64,000 nucleotides of DNA from Pochonia chlamydosporia 170. Its lineage: Eukaryota; Ascomycota; Sordariomycetes; Hypocreales; Clavicipitaceae. Each line of letters starts with the position of its first letter. Position 1 is the stretch's first letter. Positions 45,594 through 57,900 of the stretch are shown piece by piece. The notes beneath the pieces were generated by a model. It saw only the letters and a program-made list of their open reading frames with translations. It was not told the DNA's origin and did not search any database. Position numbers and translations under genes: made by a program. Location of the stretch: positions 2,604,001-2,668,000 of the forward strand of contig NC_035795.1 in the NCBI RefSeq assembly GCF_001653235.2, in the 5' to 3' direction.

Positions 45594-46850
45594 CGCACAA
45601 TCTCGTCCGTGTTGCCCGCTTGTCCTGATCGCCTGCAGGGGATCGTGGCAAACCTGCCATCACAGTTGTGTCTGTAAATAGCCAAACCCCTGCCAGTAGT
45701 CTCCTTGTTCCCGGCCCTCCCGCCCATCACCTCGGGACAGCATTGGAGCTTCGCTCAACACCTGGCGCTACAGGTGATTACTCATCCTCGATGTTGCTCT
45801 GTAGCGTACCATCGCCGAACGAAATATTTGAGGTGCTTGTAAGCATCCATCATTTCCGTGGATCAATTACCGACATGTATTTGATCAGAGCGAGTCTGGT
45901 TCACCTCGGAGACATCGAATGGCGGCCCCGCACCAAGCCAGACCAGACTTGACCCTTATTGCAAGGCACTGGTGAGTTTGGGCCGCCATTCACCAGCCTA
46001 CCAATTGACCTCTCATCCCGCCTCTCAATTTCACTCACCATCTGAGTTGCTCATCATGACATGACCCAGCCTCCGACAAACAATCTCGCCTACAACAACA
46101 ACCCGCCACCGAACAATCAACCGCCTGCAATACCGTGCAAATCTCATGATTCATTTATCTGGGATCAAGATCGTGGAGAGCACGCGCCATCTCTGTCCAC
46201 CGGAGAATACTATTTGCTAGCCTTCCACGTTTCAGGGTAGCAAGGGTTCACAACAACGGACCAGATTGAAATTCAGCAATGGCGTCGTGATGCTTGTCAA
46301 GGGAGCCGCAGGGCTAGGGACTCGCAACTACCTGATCTTGGAACAACTAATCGATTGGTCATGCAATCTTTCTATGCTGGGAGGGCCGTGCAAACTTTTT
46401 GTTAGTTTGGACGTAGATCTGCCCACGTCGGTAGAATTATTAGGTGCACCCGATGCGTGTCTGTGTACATTGTTCGTCACAACAAATCAATCGCCAAACA
46501 CAAGAAGATAAAAAGCCTTGTTCAGATTGATGAAGAGCTGCTGCTGAAACTGCGGACTTGGCGGGAATACATACAAACAAGAGTGAAATATGCCGCATAT
46601 AAATAAGCTTCGGGCTATCTATGCACGTCACTTCGTCTTCCCTTCATGTTCCATGCACCACATCAGATGAGGTTACTCACATACAACCCATACAACTATC
46701 AGGTCCATCGAGAGCACCCTCAACGGCGTAGACCAAGCTGCCACGTCCTGCCCTTGCTTACTTGCTACAAATCCCGCACAATTGCAATCCAAGAATAGGA
46801 AACGTTCGGGTATCATGCATCATACACACCAGTTCACCTAAATATCGCAC

Positions 46851-48656
46851 TCAAGTAAAAGTATTCCTGTAAGAAGTGACATCCTCACCCCTTGGGTTAA
46901 TATGCGTCCACAACTCATCATGTTCAGTGTAGTCGTGGAGCCCATTGCCCAACTCATCACCTTCCACGGCTGCACATATCACTGCCCGCCAAAATCGTCG
47001 GCACCATGCTCTAAATCTCTTTGAGAACTCATTCGGGATCTTGAGTCTCACTGCCACCCATTTGTCATCCGGCGCATGATCCTCTCGCAGTGCTTCCTCC
47101 GGTTCACTTGGTGCTGGTGCCGATGTCAGTAAATCGTCATTTACCCATGTTGGGAATTTGATGTGTTCGGGCGGCAGAGTTAAGCTGAGGAACTCCAAAG
47201 AGGTGGCAATAGTTAGGGAGCAGGCTCGTAGCGGGTTCACCATTGACTTCATGAAGAACGACATCCAGTGCGGATACAGGACGGCGAAATCCGTCATGGC
47301 AAGATGCGTTGAGCCCACAATCGTCAACATCCAGCTCAAAGAGTTAGATTCTCTCGCTTCTTGGCAAAATCCGACAACACGCTCGAAATTCTCCTTCCAA
47401 TGCATGAATGCTTCCGACGATATGGCAATGATGGGCCTGGAAACAATATTACCAGGGTCGTCACCTCTGGCGGGTGTGCCTTGGCCCCAGGCGTCAAGAA
47501 TAATACCTTGGCCAAGCCAGCTAAGAGACTGGTCCCGACAGAGTTGTACTGTCGTGGCACCTCCAAACGAATGTCCCATGACAGTAGCCCTCTGTAGAAA
47601 CATACTGCCTTTCCAACTGTCCCAAATTATTCCATCGAGCCCTCGAGAGCTGGAACCGATGTTGCCCTTCTTTCGCAAGTTTAATCGTGCGATATCGTCT
47701 CCTCTACCGTCGTGTATGAGAGATAGGACATGGTATGCCTCTTTAATCTCCTCTACTCTCAGTTCGATCTGAGCATTTCGAAGTTTGCTGTCCACGCCGC
47801 GAGGGTTGTGAGGTGAGGTATCCTGGGCGTTATCCTTTGGCAAGATGTAGTCCATGATGTAGTACGGGTTCAATCCGCGTTTCCTCCGTCGTTGAATCTT
47901 TTTGTTCTTGGTCCTGGATCCATGATCTTCCTCGTTTCTAGAAATAATCTCTGCTGTTGAGGATTCAATTTCGGCAGCGTCCACATCATCAGGCAGGTTC
48001 ACTAGTGTTCTCGCTCCGCTTCCGTCCCTATGCTCCATCGCGACCACGACAAAGCCGAAACTGGCCAATTCGCCGCATATTGTGCTGTAACATAGCCTCG
48101 AACCCCCGAGTCCGTGGCTAAATATCACAACGGGAAACCTGGGTTTCTCGGTGCGGCAACCTTTATTTCCAATTTCCTCCTTGTCTGACGACACGTTGCA
48201 TTGCGAAGCATTCCCAGCCCAGTAGTCTGCTAACTTGGCGTTTCGAAAGGCTGGCAATTTTGTGAATAGTGAAGTGCACGCCAGATATCCCGTGACTGGT
48301 GCTGATGGAATGTTGAGAAATTTGGCATATCCCTTTGACGTGGCTATTCTTGGCGCTGGCATCCAGTTTACACGATGGAGGCTATGTGCATTGTCTGAGG
48401 CCTCGATGGTTTTTTGCACATCGCACGGGTAGTATACTCCCATTAACACAGTATCGAGTCTCAGAACTGGTTTCCCGCCGCGCCTTAAATTTGAAATGGG
48501 GCGTGGGTTCCGAGCAGGGACCTCGATGTCCATGTAACCGACATTATAGGGACCATTGTAGTTGGGCAGGCGATGGAGAAATCTTTCCCGCAATGTTTTG
48601 CGTGGAGTTATGGCGGACCTCACCGGGGTGTCAGTGGGTTTCGTCGAGTGAACCAT
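46851..48656 (-). CDS. Platelet-activating-factor acetylhydrolase-like protein (alpha/beta hydrolase)
   Basis: A single exon of 601 residues. The PAF-AH isoform II fold is visible: an oxyanion segment VVIFSHGLGGSRLCYS, VVVAMEHRDGSGA, the nucleophile in GHSFGGATTVQL, a following Asp in ILDAWGQ, and the catalytic His in STHLAMTDF. An N-terminal segment (GYMDIEVPARNP, then VYYPCD) is typical of the family. These enzymes remove short or oxidised sn-2 acyl chains from phospholipids. There is no signal peptide and one basic, acidic loop (about 225-270) is inserted. A triad seems intact. Confidence 0.9.
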   Translation of the reverse strand: MVHSTKPTDTPVRSAITPRKTLRERFLHRLPNYNGPYNVGYMDIEVPARNPRPISNLRRGGKPVLRLDTVLMGVYYPCDVQKTIEASDNAHSLHRVNWMPAPRIATSKGYAKFLNIPSAPVTGYLACTSLFTKLPAFRNAKLADYWAGNASQCNVSSDKEEIGNKGCRTEKPRFPVVIFSHGLGGSRLCYSTICGELASFGFVVVAMEHRDGSGARTLVNLPDDVDAAEIESSTAEIISRNEEDHGSRTKNKKIQRRRKRGLNPYYIMDYILPKDNAQDTSPHNPRGVDSKLRNAQIELRVEEIKEAYHVLSLIHDGRGDDIARLNLRKKGNIGSSSRGLDGIIWDSWKGSMFLQRATVMGHSFGGATTVQLCRDQSLSWLGQGIILDAWGQGTPARGDDPGNIVSRPIIAISSEAFMHWKENFERVVGFCQEARESNSLSWMLTIVGSTHLAMTDFAVLYPHWMSFFMKSMVNPLRACSLTIATSLEFLSLTLPPEHIKFPTWVNDDLLTSAPAPSEPEEALREDHAPDDKWVAVRLKIPNEFSKRFRAWCRRFWRAVICAAVEGDELGNGLHDYTEHDELWTHINPRGEDVTSYRNTFT

Positions 48657-49542
48657 TGTGATACTTCAATCCATCTATAATTGCGTCGCCTGTGATGGTC
48701 GAATGGGTGTTGCATATGGGAACTGAAAGGTATTTTCTCGTCTCGAAAAGGTTTCGTTCTGGGTCGTCTTGAGGTTGTGTTTTTGGCGGGCTGCGTCGGG
48801 GACTTATACGAGCAAGCAGGCCACAGCATGGAAGGAGCCAAAATTCCTGTGACGTCAACAAGGAACTAGACCATGGTCTGGCCAAGCAGTTTTACTCCGA
48901 GTCAGCCATGCATCAGGCGGCACGATCCAGTATAGCCAGCGATTGAACCATTGAAAACGTATGCATAGATCGTGCACTCTGTACCAAGAATCGAAGCATC
49001 GCCATTATCAAAATTCATGGTGGTTTGAGCTTTTGCGTTCCATGTTGGCCTTTTGTCTCATCGTCCTCAGCATACGGTTGATGTATGTGTTTCTTTTGAT
49101 AACAGTCCCATAAGCTTACAGCTGTAGTCCTTAACAATAGTGCATGTCACCCAATTGAACAAATAAAATCTCTCATAAGTCACAATGTAATTGTCCAGGA
49201 TGGCACCCCCGAAAGTTCGATGCGATGAAGATGTCACAAGAATGATGAACACCAGACTGTGTGGCGCTTTGACTGGGCAGCACCAAGAAGTGGGTCTTAG
49301 GTCCTCTCTTGTCCAGCCAGCCACACTGGTTGGTGGCTTTGCAACTTCTGATCCACAACCTACTGGCGAAGAGTCACACCAGCGTACCAATGTTTTTCCG
49401 GCAGGGCAAATCGCCGTCCCCACTCACGTGAGCGTCGCCTCTCGCACACAACCATTTGCCAAATTCCGCAAAAACTCCTTCGCGCCTTCTCTCCGCTGAC
49501 TGACTCCCTCATCCACAGCATCACCAAACACAATCCATCACC
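48657..49542. other. Intergenic, divergent promoters of PAF-AH-like and eS30 genes
   Basis: No gene supported. The last 100 bp before the eS30 start carry the pyrimidine-rich and CACTCAC-type sequence usual for ribosomal-protein promoters. Confidence 0.45.
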
Positions 49543-49946
49543 ATGGGTAAAGTTCACGGATCTCTTGCCCGTGCCGGTACGTCCTCGCTATGTCCACTCG
49601 ATCGATATATTTCCTGAGGAGTTTTGGCTAATTATTTCCACAGGCAAGGTCAAGTCTCAGACCCCCAAAGTACGATTACATCCGATCCCCCATTGACCCG
49701 CGAACCCACGAACAGCGATGACTGACTGCGATATTTCTGCTGCGTATAGGTTGAGCCCCAGGAGAAGCCCAAGGTCCCCAAGGGCCGCGCTCTCAAGCGT
49801 CTCAAATACACCCGACGATTCGTCAATGTCACCCTCACTGGTGGCAAGAGAAAGGTGAGAAGCGACAGTGCTCATCGTACGCTGGGATAGAAGATGTCAA
49901 ATGCTGACGGTATCATGTGCAGATGAACCCCAACCCCGGCTCGTAA
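49543..49946 (+). CDS. RPS30: 40S ribosomal protein eS30
   Basis: Four exons (49543-49576, 49644-49669, 49750-49854, 49923-49946) give the 62-residue fungal eS30: [20 protein letters not shown]..., then [16 protein letters not shown] and ending MNPNPGS. As in other fungi it lacks the ubiquitin-like (FUBI) fusion of animals. Three introns in such a short gene are typical for ribosomal proteins. Phases are 1, 0 and 0. Confidence 0.97.
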
Positions 49947-50633
49947 AGAAATTGATAGAGGAGAGGGGAGGATGTGACTTCGAAAATGTACAGGGTGGAA
50001 CACCGTTTCCTAATGGTTATTTGAAAATCGGTGGGACGGAACATGGATCGATCGATAGGCTGAGCACCTATGCGTGTGACGACTTGGTGCGACGAAGCTC
50101 GACGACTTTTTTCGGGCGTCTCGGTGTCGTTCGTCAATGAAGAACATACATCCGCATATTCTCTTTTGACGAGTGAGGAAGTGATGTGATTATTCGGCTT
50201 CAAAATGACCCAACATACCACGGAAAAAGATGTACCCCAAACCTGGAACAGCCGAAATCAAGAATCGAGTTTGCCGTTTGCCATGGAGAATTTGTCGCTT
50301 AGTGCGGTCTGCCTATTCAACACATCAACTATGACTCGTCTCCCAGCAAATCTTTCAACAAACCAGATTACAAGTCGTAGATATCTTTCATCACGCTGCA
50401 TGCAAGCCACCCATCCTGCTCTGTAGACATAAACCTTTAGTATGGCCATCGTAGCTCCCAAATCAACACTTCAGGCCGACGAACGAAGTCACGTGACTCA
50501 TACAAATTGCTGCCCCACGTTCAGTTGTGACGAATCCAAGCTCCAGCATGCCGATGGAACTTCTAAACTAGTCGTGGGCAACCTCAAACCTAACATTATC
50601 CCCGCGTCCCTCGCCTTGATAGACACAGAAACC
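49947..50633. other. Intergenic between eS30 and Y14
   Basis: eS30 3' untranslated region and the Y14 promoter. The Y14 frame stays open upstream to about 50442, but this part has no conserved sequence. No gene seen. Confidence 0.45.
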
Positions 50634-51135
50634 ATGGCCGACGTAGACATGGAAGTCGACCAACCTGTGTCGCCCCCGGCACGCAACGAGTCGGAGATGC
50701 AAACCCACACCAAAGCCACAGCCGTCCGATCCATCGAAGGCTGGATCGTCATAGTCACAAATGTTCACGAAGAAGCGGACGAGGAAGCCATACAAGACAA
50801 GTTTGGTGATTTTGGAGAGATTAAGAACTTGCATTTGAACTTGGATCGGAGAAGCGGTTACGTCAAGGTACGCTGTTACGTGGAGAGCCAAAGGGATACT
50901 TTGGCAAGCTGATTACCTCTAGGGCTACGCATTGATCGAGTACGCTACGCTGGAAGAAGCTCGGGCTGCGATTGACGGTGCACACGACACAAAATTACTC
51001 GACCAGACTATCTCCGTGGACTTTGCGTTTGTCAGACCCCCGCCTGGGAAAGGGGGGCGAGGAGGAAGAGCAGGTGGTGCTGGTGGTCGAAGACAACGAA
51101 GTCGTAGTAGGAGCCCCGTTGCAAAGGATGAGTGA
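50634..51135 (+). CDS. Exon-junction-complex RNA-binding protein Y14 (RBM8A)
   Basis: Exons 50634-50867 and 50923-51135 give 148 residues. The RRM begins [22 protein letters not shown]1 is the segment SGYVKGYALIEY, made only after splicing. The pattern DLNLDRR-type ([20 protein letters not shown]) and the C-terminal Gly/Arg/Ser tail ([10 protein letters not shown]) are the Y14 hallmarks. Y14 pairs with Mago in the exon junction complex that marks spliced mRNA. The start is placed at [10 protein letters not shown] because upstream residues are not conserved. Confidence 0.92.
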
Positions 51136-51548
51136 AGTGGGAAAGATGGATAGGTGGGCTAAAGTGCGAGATATGAAATTCTGAGCCGATGTGCTGATCT
51201 ACGCGATCAAGTGATGTCGGCGTGCGTCAACGTGAATGAAGAGGTATAATACTACTCGTATTCTTTATTGTAAACATACGTGGCTGACCTGTGGCAGAAT
51301 GAAAAGGAAATGGAAACAGACGTTCCATTTCGATATTCGGATAGACGAGCTAGTCTCACGGCCGGCTTCCACCGGCGATGTGTTGCATAGGTTGCGGCTA
51401 GACTTATAAGGAGTCTTTGATATCACACTTATGCAAATCGAATCTCTTCTCAGAGTATTCGATCATTTTTATAGGCTCACGACGCGCCTCAAGACTTTTG
51501 ATGTGAATTATCTATGCAAAGTGCCCTATCATATACTTCCAACAACGC
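51136..51548. other. Intergenic, convergent 3' ends
   Basis: 3' untranslated regions of Y14 and the HET gene. Nothing else seen. Confidence 0.5.
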
Positions 51549-54023
51549 CTAAATCAGTGTGATATCAACAGAATTGTTGGCAATGTCAAACATCATTTCT
51601 CCGTTCATTACGCCGTGCACATAAGCCTCACCCACCAGGCGATAATACCCTTCCCTCTCAGTAGGGCGGATCACAAACGGCACATCGCATCCGTGGACGA
51701 TAACCACAATATCGTCGCTTTGCGTGAGCAAGGGGACCAAGCCCATCAAACGATGCTCTGTGAAACACAACGCATGCTTGTTAGCTACGAGCCCGATGGA
51801 AGTTGCATATGCTGCACAGTCTGAAGGTAAGCCTGTTGTCGATCCAGCAGTAGTAACGCCAATGTATGCGAGCACATCAAGTGTTGCCACGGGGTAAATA
51901 TGGGCACACAGATAGTAACCCAATATCAAGAGAGTCGGCGCCAGCAGGAAAATGTACATCCGTCGAAAAATGGGAAGAAGTGAAACGAAAACCAGAGTCG
52001 GCTTGACCGCTATATACTGCATTCCCACTAGCACCGTCAAAATGCCAATCTGGCCAAGGATTGGTAGGCATCGGATTGCCGTAACAGCAACTGGCAACGT
52101 CACAAAGCATCCCATGATAGACAGTATGCCAGCTTTGTAAAATAGAAAGTTGTCGTGCCTTTTCATATTCTCATATTGCACAGCAAACTCGGGTGGTGCT
52201 GGTTCGCCAAGCATGGTTCGATTTGCGACCAAGGTGCGCCAAAAAGCTTCTAACATGGGCTCACCAGTAACATACACGCTTCCAAGTTTTGTGAACATGG
52301 ATTCGTACAAGGACACTGGGAGGAGTAATTTGCCTGGTAACACGACCTTGACGCGGCTAACTGGCACAGCTCGAACACACAACAGTCCCTGGCTTGCGTC
52401 GCCTCCAAATATCACTGTGGTGTTTCCTGCAGCGTTGTACAGGTTTGGAGGCGGTTCATTCTTCACCGTTGTGTTTTCCCCTTGCTTGCTTTCTTCCACT
52501 CTTGTCTCAATCTCACAGCCATTTGACACCAGGCTTTGGCTCCCACTGAATGGTGATGGAACACTTTGTGTGCTGCCTGAAGCGTGCGCTGCCTCTTCTT
52601 CCTTCTGCTTTTCGGCATTGTAGCGTTTCGCAGCCTTGTCATTGATGAGTGCAAAACGAGTAAGCCCGGGACTTTGGTCTTGTGAATATTTAATTGACGT
52701 CCAATCTGGTACCCAAGATGGCCGATCTTGTGCGGAAAACGTATTTGACGCGATGCCCGCCGTGGACAGAATGATCGCAAGGTGACCATTGTTGATGAAT
52801 GCAGCAGCAAATTGTGTCGAAACAACGGCCGGAGTTTGTTCTATAGAATATATAGGCTTATACCCCGCCGCATCCTCCGCGAGACCGAGAAGTCCATATA
52901 TTCGGTCGATAGGTTTAGTGGCCCGAAAGTTGCCTGTTCGGTGCAAGAGATCAAGCAGGCTTTGTTTTTCAAAAGGAAACGGATGTCCATTAGCCCGATC
53001 GGATAACCATCTATTTCGTGTAAACATTTCAAAGCCTTTCACGGCGTTCAAATCTTTCCTGATTGACAGCTTAGATGGGTCCGACGGCTCGCCTGTATCA
53101 ATATTGAATACCATATATGGCCCAGACATGTAGCCCCATGCGCGCATGCGTAAGTCAGTGACGAGATGCAGCGACCTGGCACCCTCGTGAGCCTCCCTAT
53201 ACTCATTTAATGTCCGGTTACCGAACAGATCTTTGGAATAGCCGTGATAGATGAGCTGCCTATTGGAGATGTATGCTTTGGACGCCAGCCATAGCCTATG
53301 CCAATCTATTTCAATGTCACCGCAAATGACACAGACGTCTGTTGCGTACACGAATTCTTGTATGATCCAAACCCTTCGAAACCACGGTCGACGAAAGAAA
53401 GCGCGTAGGGCAGCCCATCGCTTGTCGTTGGCTGGCGGGAGAACAAAGCCGCTCTGTAAGGCGAGTTCTAGGCCAATCTCTCCTTGAGAATGAGTCGAGT
53501 CATCCAGATGTTCAGAGTAGTCGGCTATTGACGATAACAGCTCCAAAGCCGCGGGGGCATTATCAGCTTCATCGCCTAGATAGACCTGGACACATGATGC
53601 AATGCGATAGACATCTGGCATAAGTTGAATCTGTTCCCCCTTTTCCGTGTTTGCGTTGGAAGAAATTTGATTGATGCAAATTGCGTCTGCCCATATTGTC
53701 CTAGGTTTGTCGGGCAATGCCAGTCGCCGGAGAATGGTGTGCAAGGTTGAGGTAATCGTGATGAAGAATTCCTGTCCTTCGCCACTACGGACAATGACCT
53801 TGAATGGAGTCCTGGTGTCGCTACCCCAATGATACGAGACTGCATCATAAGGGAGAGAGTGTTCCAAGTAACCTTGACCAGATTCAGTTTGTCGATACTT
53901 TGGGTTTGTTAACCGGTGATGAATAATGCTTCCGGAGAGAGGCTTTTGAGGATTCTGAATAGCATCAAGTTGCAATAAACGGATCTCTCCCGGTCGTAAT
54001 GGTTCATATTTATAGGACTCCAT
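51549..54023 (-). CDS. HET-domain protein with membrane-spanning region
   Basis: A single exon of 824 residues starting MESYKYEPLRPGEIRLLQL; an upstream non-ATG extension is rejected. The heterokaryon-incompatibility domain covers about residues 1-330: YDAVSYHWGSDTRT, TIWADAICINQ, and FRRPWFRRVWIIQEF. A later segment (about 625-740) has four hydrophobic helices (MGCFVTLPVAVTAIRCLPIL, GILTVLVGMQYIAV, LVFVSLLPIF, YIFLLAPTLLILGYYL). The C-terminus (HGCDVPFVIRPTEREGYYR, then VGEAYVHGVMNGE) is the usual end module of HET proteins. These proteins trigger cell death after fusion of incompatible hyphae; the function of this one is not known. Confidence 0.93.
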   Translation of the reverse strand: MESYKYEPLRPGEIRLLQLDAIQNPQKPLSGSIIHHRLTNPKYRQTESGQGYLEHSLPYDAVSYHWGSDTRTPFKVIVRSGEGQEFFITITSTLHTILRRLALPDKPRTIWADAICINQISSNANTEKGEQIQLMPDVYRIASCVQVYLGDEADNAPAALELLSSIADYSEHLDDSTHSQGEIGLELALQSGFVLPPANDKRWAALRAFFRRPWFRRVWIIQEFVYATDVCVICGDIEIDWHRLWLASKAYISNRQLIYHGYSKDLFGNRTLNEYREAHEGARSLHLVTDLRMRAWGYMSGPYMVFNIDTGEPSDPSKLSIRKDLNAVKGFEMFTRNRWLSDRANGHPFPFEKQSLLDLLHRTGNFRATKPIDRIYGLLGLAEDAAGYKPIYSIEQTPAVVSTQFAAAFINNGHLAIILSTAGIASNTFSAQDRPSWVPDWTSIKYSQDQSPGLTRFALINDKAAKRYNAEKQKEEEAAHASGSTQSVPSPFSGSQSLVSNGCEIETRVEESKQGENTTVKNEPPPNLYNAAGNTTVIFGGDASQGLLCVRAVPVSRVKVVLPGKLLLPVSLYESMFTKLGSVYVTGEPMLEAFWRTLVANRTMLGEPAPPEFAVQYENMKRHDNFLFYKAGILSIMGCFVTLPVAVTAIRCLPILGQIGILTVLVGMQYIAVKPTLVFVSLLPIFRRMYIFLLAPTLLILGYYLCAHIYPVATLDVLAYIGVTTAGSTTGLPSDCAAYATSIGLVANKHALCFTEHRLMGLVPLLTQSDDIVVIVHGCDVPFVIRPTEREGYYRLVGEAYVHGVMNGEMMFDIANNSVDITLI

Positions 54024-54948
54024 TTCACTATGATCCAATAATATCGTGACCTTCTGTTTTCAAAGTGACTGACAACATGGCACAGAGGAGACTCTGGGTG
54101 AGGCTCGGACAATGCCCACTCGCGGGGCTTTCGCTCGTAATAAGTAGGAAGCCGACTGAGGTTGGCCCTCCAAGACGAGTGTCCGCACAATTTGCATCAT
54201 GGCCCTGAGCTGCATCTAATAATTGCCTGATTAGGCGGATCTGGGCGGGCCGATTCCGCCGTAACAGGTGAGGTGGTTGTGTGACGGGGCTGAGCTGGCT
54301 GACGGAGGGTTGCATGGGGAAATCATAGCCTCAAAGCATCTTGGCGATATTGGAGCGTCGGTGAACTAGGACTATTACACCGTGAGTCGTGATATGCTTC
54401 AATCCCTAACGGTTTTGCTGGGTCTTCTTCGAGACCCATTGCCTACCATTGCTAGGGAGGTAGCCTGTGATGCTATGGTACCACGGCAATAAAGTGAAGT
54501 GGGCATATGGCAGTGCTCGCAGATAATCGTCGGATGGGGTGCAACACTAAGCGCCCGGCGAGTTTGTTCTTCTCGATGGTTGGTACAAAAGCAACAAGGT
54601 TGGGCAAACCATCCGTGGTATTCTCGAGAGAAAGAAGAAAGAGGTCTGGTACAGTCTGGTGCTTTCAACATGATGGCTTTCCGTGCTATGGGGAATCAGG
54701 AAGCTGGAACCCCAGCCAAGTGACGGAAGGAGCCCCACTTGAGCTAGGTCCCTCCCCACCGCACCTTCCATCTCCCTTCTGCAGGTCCGCCCTCCCAGAG
54801 TTGCATCGGCTTCTCCCAAACCATCTCAATTACACTCGACGGTTGATTCATACTTCTCGGCATTGCGCTGTCGCGGTAAATGCTCTCACAACTCCATTGC
54901 TTCGACTGCCCCTGATGGCGCCTTTGATGTGCCGTCATCGCCGCCATC
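54024..54948. other. Intergenic, divergent promoters of HET and Sea2/Rtc1 genes
   Basis: Several overlapping open frames at 54399-54956 look random. No gene supported. Confidence 0.45.
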
Positions 54949-57900
54949 ATGTATAATCGCGAGTCTAAGATCATGCGCAAGCTTCTCGGTAAGGCGGCGC
55001 CCGACTCTGCGGCTGGGGATCTCTCTTCAATAACAGGCACGACCACACCTATCCCGACCTCTTACCGCCCTTCCAAGTCGCAGAATGCTGTATATATCGC
55101 AGGCGCTCCGGTATCGTGCTTCGATGTTTCCGAGGATCGACGCGCCGTCGTCTTGGGCGGACCGCATATTCTCAAGTCAATAGTTCTGGACGATCCAAGT
55201 CTTTCCAGCTTCAGCTTCAATGACGGAATCGACGTACGTACGGCAATCACCACGAGGCAGTCTAGTGGATCCCGACAGAATGTTGTCGCAGATCAGCTGA
55301 ACATTCGCGACGTGAAATGGCATGGCAATTCTCAAATATATACGGCCTGTGGCAGCGGCAAGGTATTCTCGTATGACCTGACACGACTCGGGGCAGGCGA
55401 TAATGAGCCACTGGAATACATTATGACGCAAGAGGACTCGCGTCAGATGAACACGTTGGACATAAACCCTCACCTAAAAGCTTGGCTGTTAACCGGTGGA
55501 CAAGACGGAACTGCTCGCGTATTTGATTCATCGACCACAACTTCTGCGAGGCACGGTCTTAGCTTCAGGCAGCGCTTTGCACCGCTCAGGTGCATTGACC
55601 CAATCAGGCAAGTCAGATGGTCGCCGAGTAATGGCCATGAGATGGCCTGTTGTACGGAAAGTGGCGTGGTCATGAAGTGGGATGTACGACAACCTTCACG
55701 GCCGGTTCTGAGAATCAACGCACATGAGAAATCATGCTCAGCTATCGCATGGCACCCAGACGGAGTTCATCTGATCAGTGCTGGAATGGACACCAAGATT
55801 CACACCTGGGATCTAGCCACCTCAGACAAGAGACAGAAGCCCAAATGGACGATTTCCGCTCCTGCACCAGTAGCAGCCGTTGCATGGCGACCCGGACTCT
55901 GGTCTGCGAGTGCTCAGGCTAGACGTGTTGCTCAGATTGCTGTGACTTACGACGAAACCAGTAGTCGACGATATGGTACGTCAGCGGTGCACATCTGGGA
56001 TTTGGCAAGACCATCTATGCCGTACAAAGAAATCGAGAGGTTCGAATCCTCTCCTTCGGCCCTGGCATGGCAAGACCAAGATATGCTTTGGACCGTGGGC
56101 CGAGATGGAAGCTTCAACCAGTGCGATGTCGCCTTTGCCCCCAAGGTCATTGATCGTCAGTCAACTTCTGCCATGGCATTCTCGCCAAGAGGAGACGTGC
56201 TCATGTTCCTGGATGAGCGTACGCAATCACACCGGCCACGCTTGTCGGCTGCACACCAATCCGACGCTTTGCATCGCGCTACATATAGCTCTAGCCCTGG
56301 AAACCAAGGCTTAAGCATGAGTCGGAGTGATTCGGAAGACGATGTTTTAGGGACTTTTCTGGGACCGCGTAGAAGGATTCCTCGAAAAAGAAGGCTGAGT
56401 GGGCGGGGTACCATGCCCCTTAGTACCACACCACCGTCGGGAGGAGCGTCATTCCCAGAAGATAACAAGCAGAACATGGGTCTGGAGCCATCTATAAACG
56501 TCACAGGGATATTCAAATCTCAACAGGCCATGTCATTTGGGCATATACCCGCGGCGAAACCGGTTCAGGTCTATCATTTCTTGTCTAATGCGTATCTAGA
56601 AACGCTCAAACGCGAGCTGCCGTACATTGATGGTGGCAAGCCATTGATAGAGCGGGTGGGTGCCATCATGGAGCAGTATGCCAAAGCCGCCGAGGTGGCG
56701 AATTTATACCGCCTGGCCCAAACCTGGCGTATCCTCGCTTATGCTATGAATCTTCTCCTCAAACGCCGAGCGCAATACCACTTTGAAGTTCGCGTTGGTC
56801 AGTTTCAGAAGCTTCAGGTTGACGACGTCTCGAAAGGAGCGGATAAACTTAAGGCCTCAGAGATATATGCAAACGGGGAAGATACCCCACGGCGACCCTC
56901 AGGGCAGAGAAGCAGTATTGATAGCAGATTTCACTCCATTCGCTCTTTACTAGCAGAGGAGATCGAGAGCACATCGAATGTGCCAACACCGGTCGCCCGG
57001 CCAGTTGACAGTGTGATGAATGCTGGCTCGTCGGGCCACGAAGAAGTGGTGCATCAACACGGCAAACGATTGTCACCAATTGTTGAACCAGAATCTCTTA
57101 CCCTCGGTCCAGCTGCTCATGGGTCCTTTGGGGAATCCCGAAGCCCCAGGCAGCGACACGACTCAGAGCCCATATCAGTAGCAAGTGAACAGACAGACGA
57201 ATCCGAGACATCATATACAGAAGGCTATGACTTTTATGATGCCGAGGTGTTGGCCAAGGCGATTGATGTTCCCATGCCGAAAAGAAAAAGCAGCTCTAGA
57301 GGATTGCCTTTTCGCGGTAGGACCGTCAGGCAGGACTCAGATGAGAGCTTTGGTCAAATGTTCTCCATCTCAAATGGGACTAAGAGATCTGGGAGGATGG
57401 GGTCCAGCGGTGATGCGTTTGCGAAGCCGCTGAATCGAGAGTCGACCGATTTGGGGAGGGCCAGTGGTGCGTCGAGTGCAGACTCACCACAAACGTCCAA
57501 ATCATCCACAGAGAGAAACGGACGTCCGCCTCGCTCAAACGATTCTCAAGAAGAGGTATTCATGATTTCGCAGACGACAAAAACTGATGACAGCTATCCT
57601 TCCCAACCATCATTCACCTCACAAGACACTGACGGCGACTCTGGGGTCTCACCTCGCAATTCCGTTCCCGGAATCAGAACAAGCCGATCGGTCAGCCCCA
57701 GGAAGAAGGAGTCAGTATCGCCACGACATGATCCTCGACCTCATGTTATCGAATCCGACTATCTTCCTTGGGATAACGACCCTCCTTATCCTCACCCATT
57801 GAGCAACCATAACTCCAAAGGAGCTCTGACTTCGGCATCACCTCTTGACCCTTACACCCTTTTACTCCGAGCCTTGGATTTTGAGTCAAAAACTTCAGCG

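Larger units (their letters stand above)
43767..46850. other. Long gene-poor stretch
   Basis: Three kilobases without a firm gene. A CTTTT tandem repeat lies at 43991-44010. A minus-strand open frame at 45189-45593 is listed separately at low confidence; other frames look random. No transposon ends or coding remnants recognised. Confidence 0.4.

Noticed and set aside
56037..56054. Sequence GAGGTTCGAATCCTC resembling a tRNA T arm
   Set aside because: It lies within the Sea2/Rtc1 coding region (ERFESSP); no acceptor stem, D arm or anticodon arm around it.
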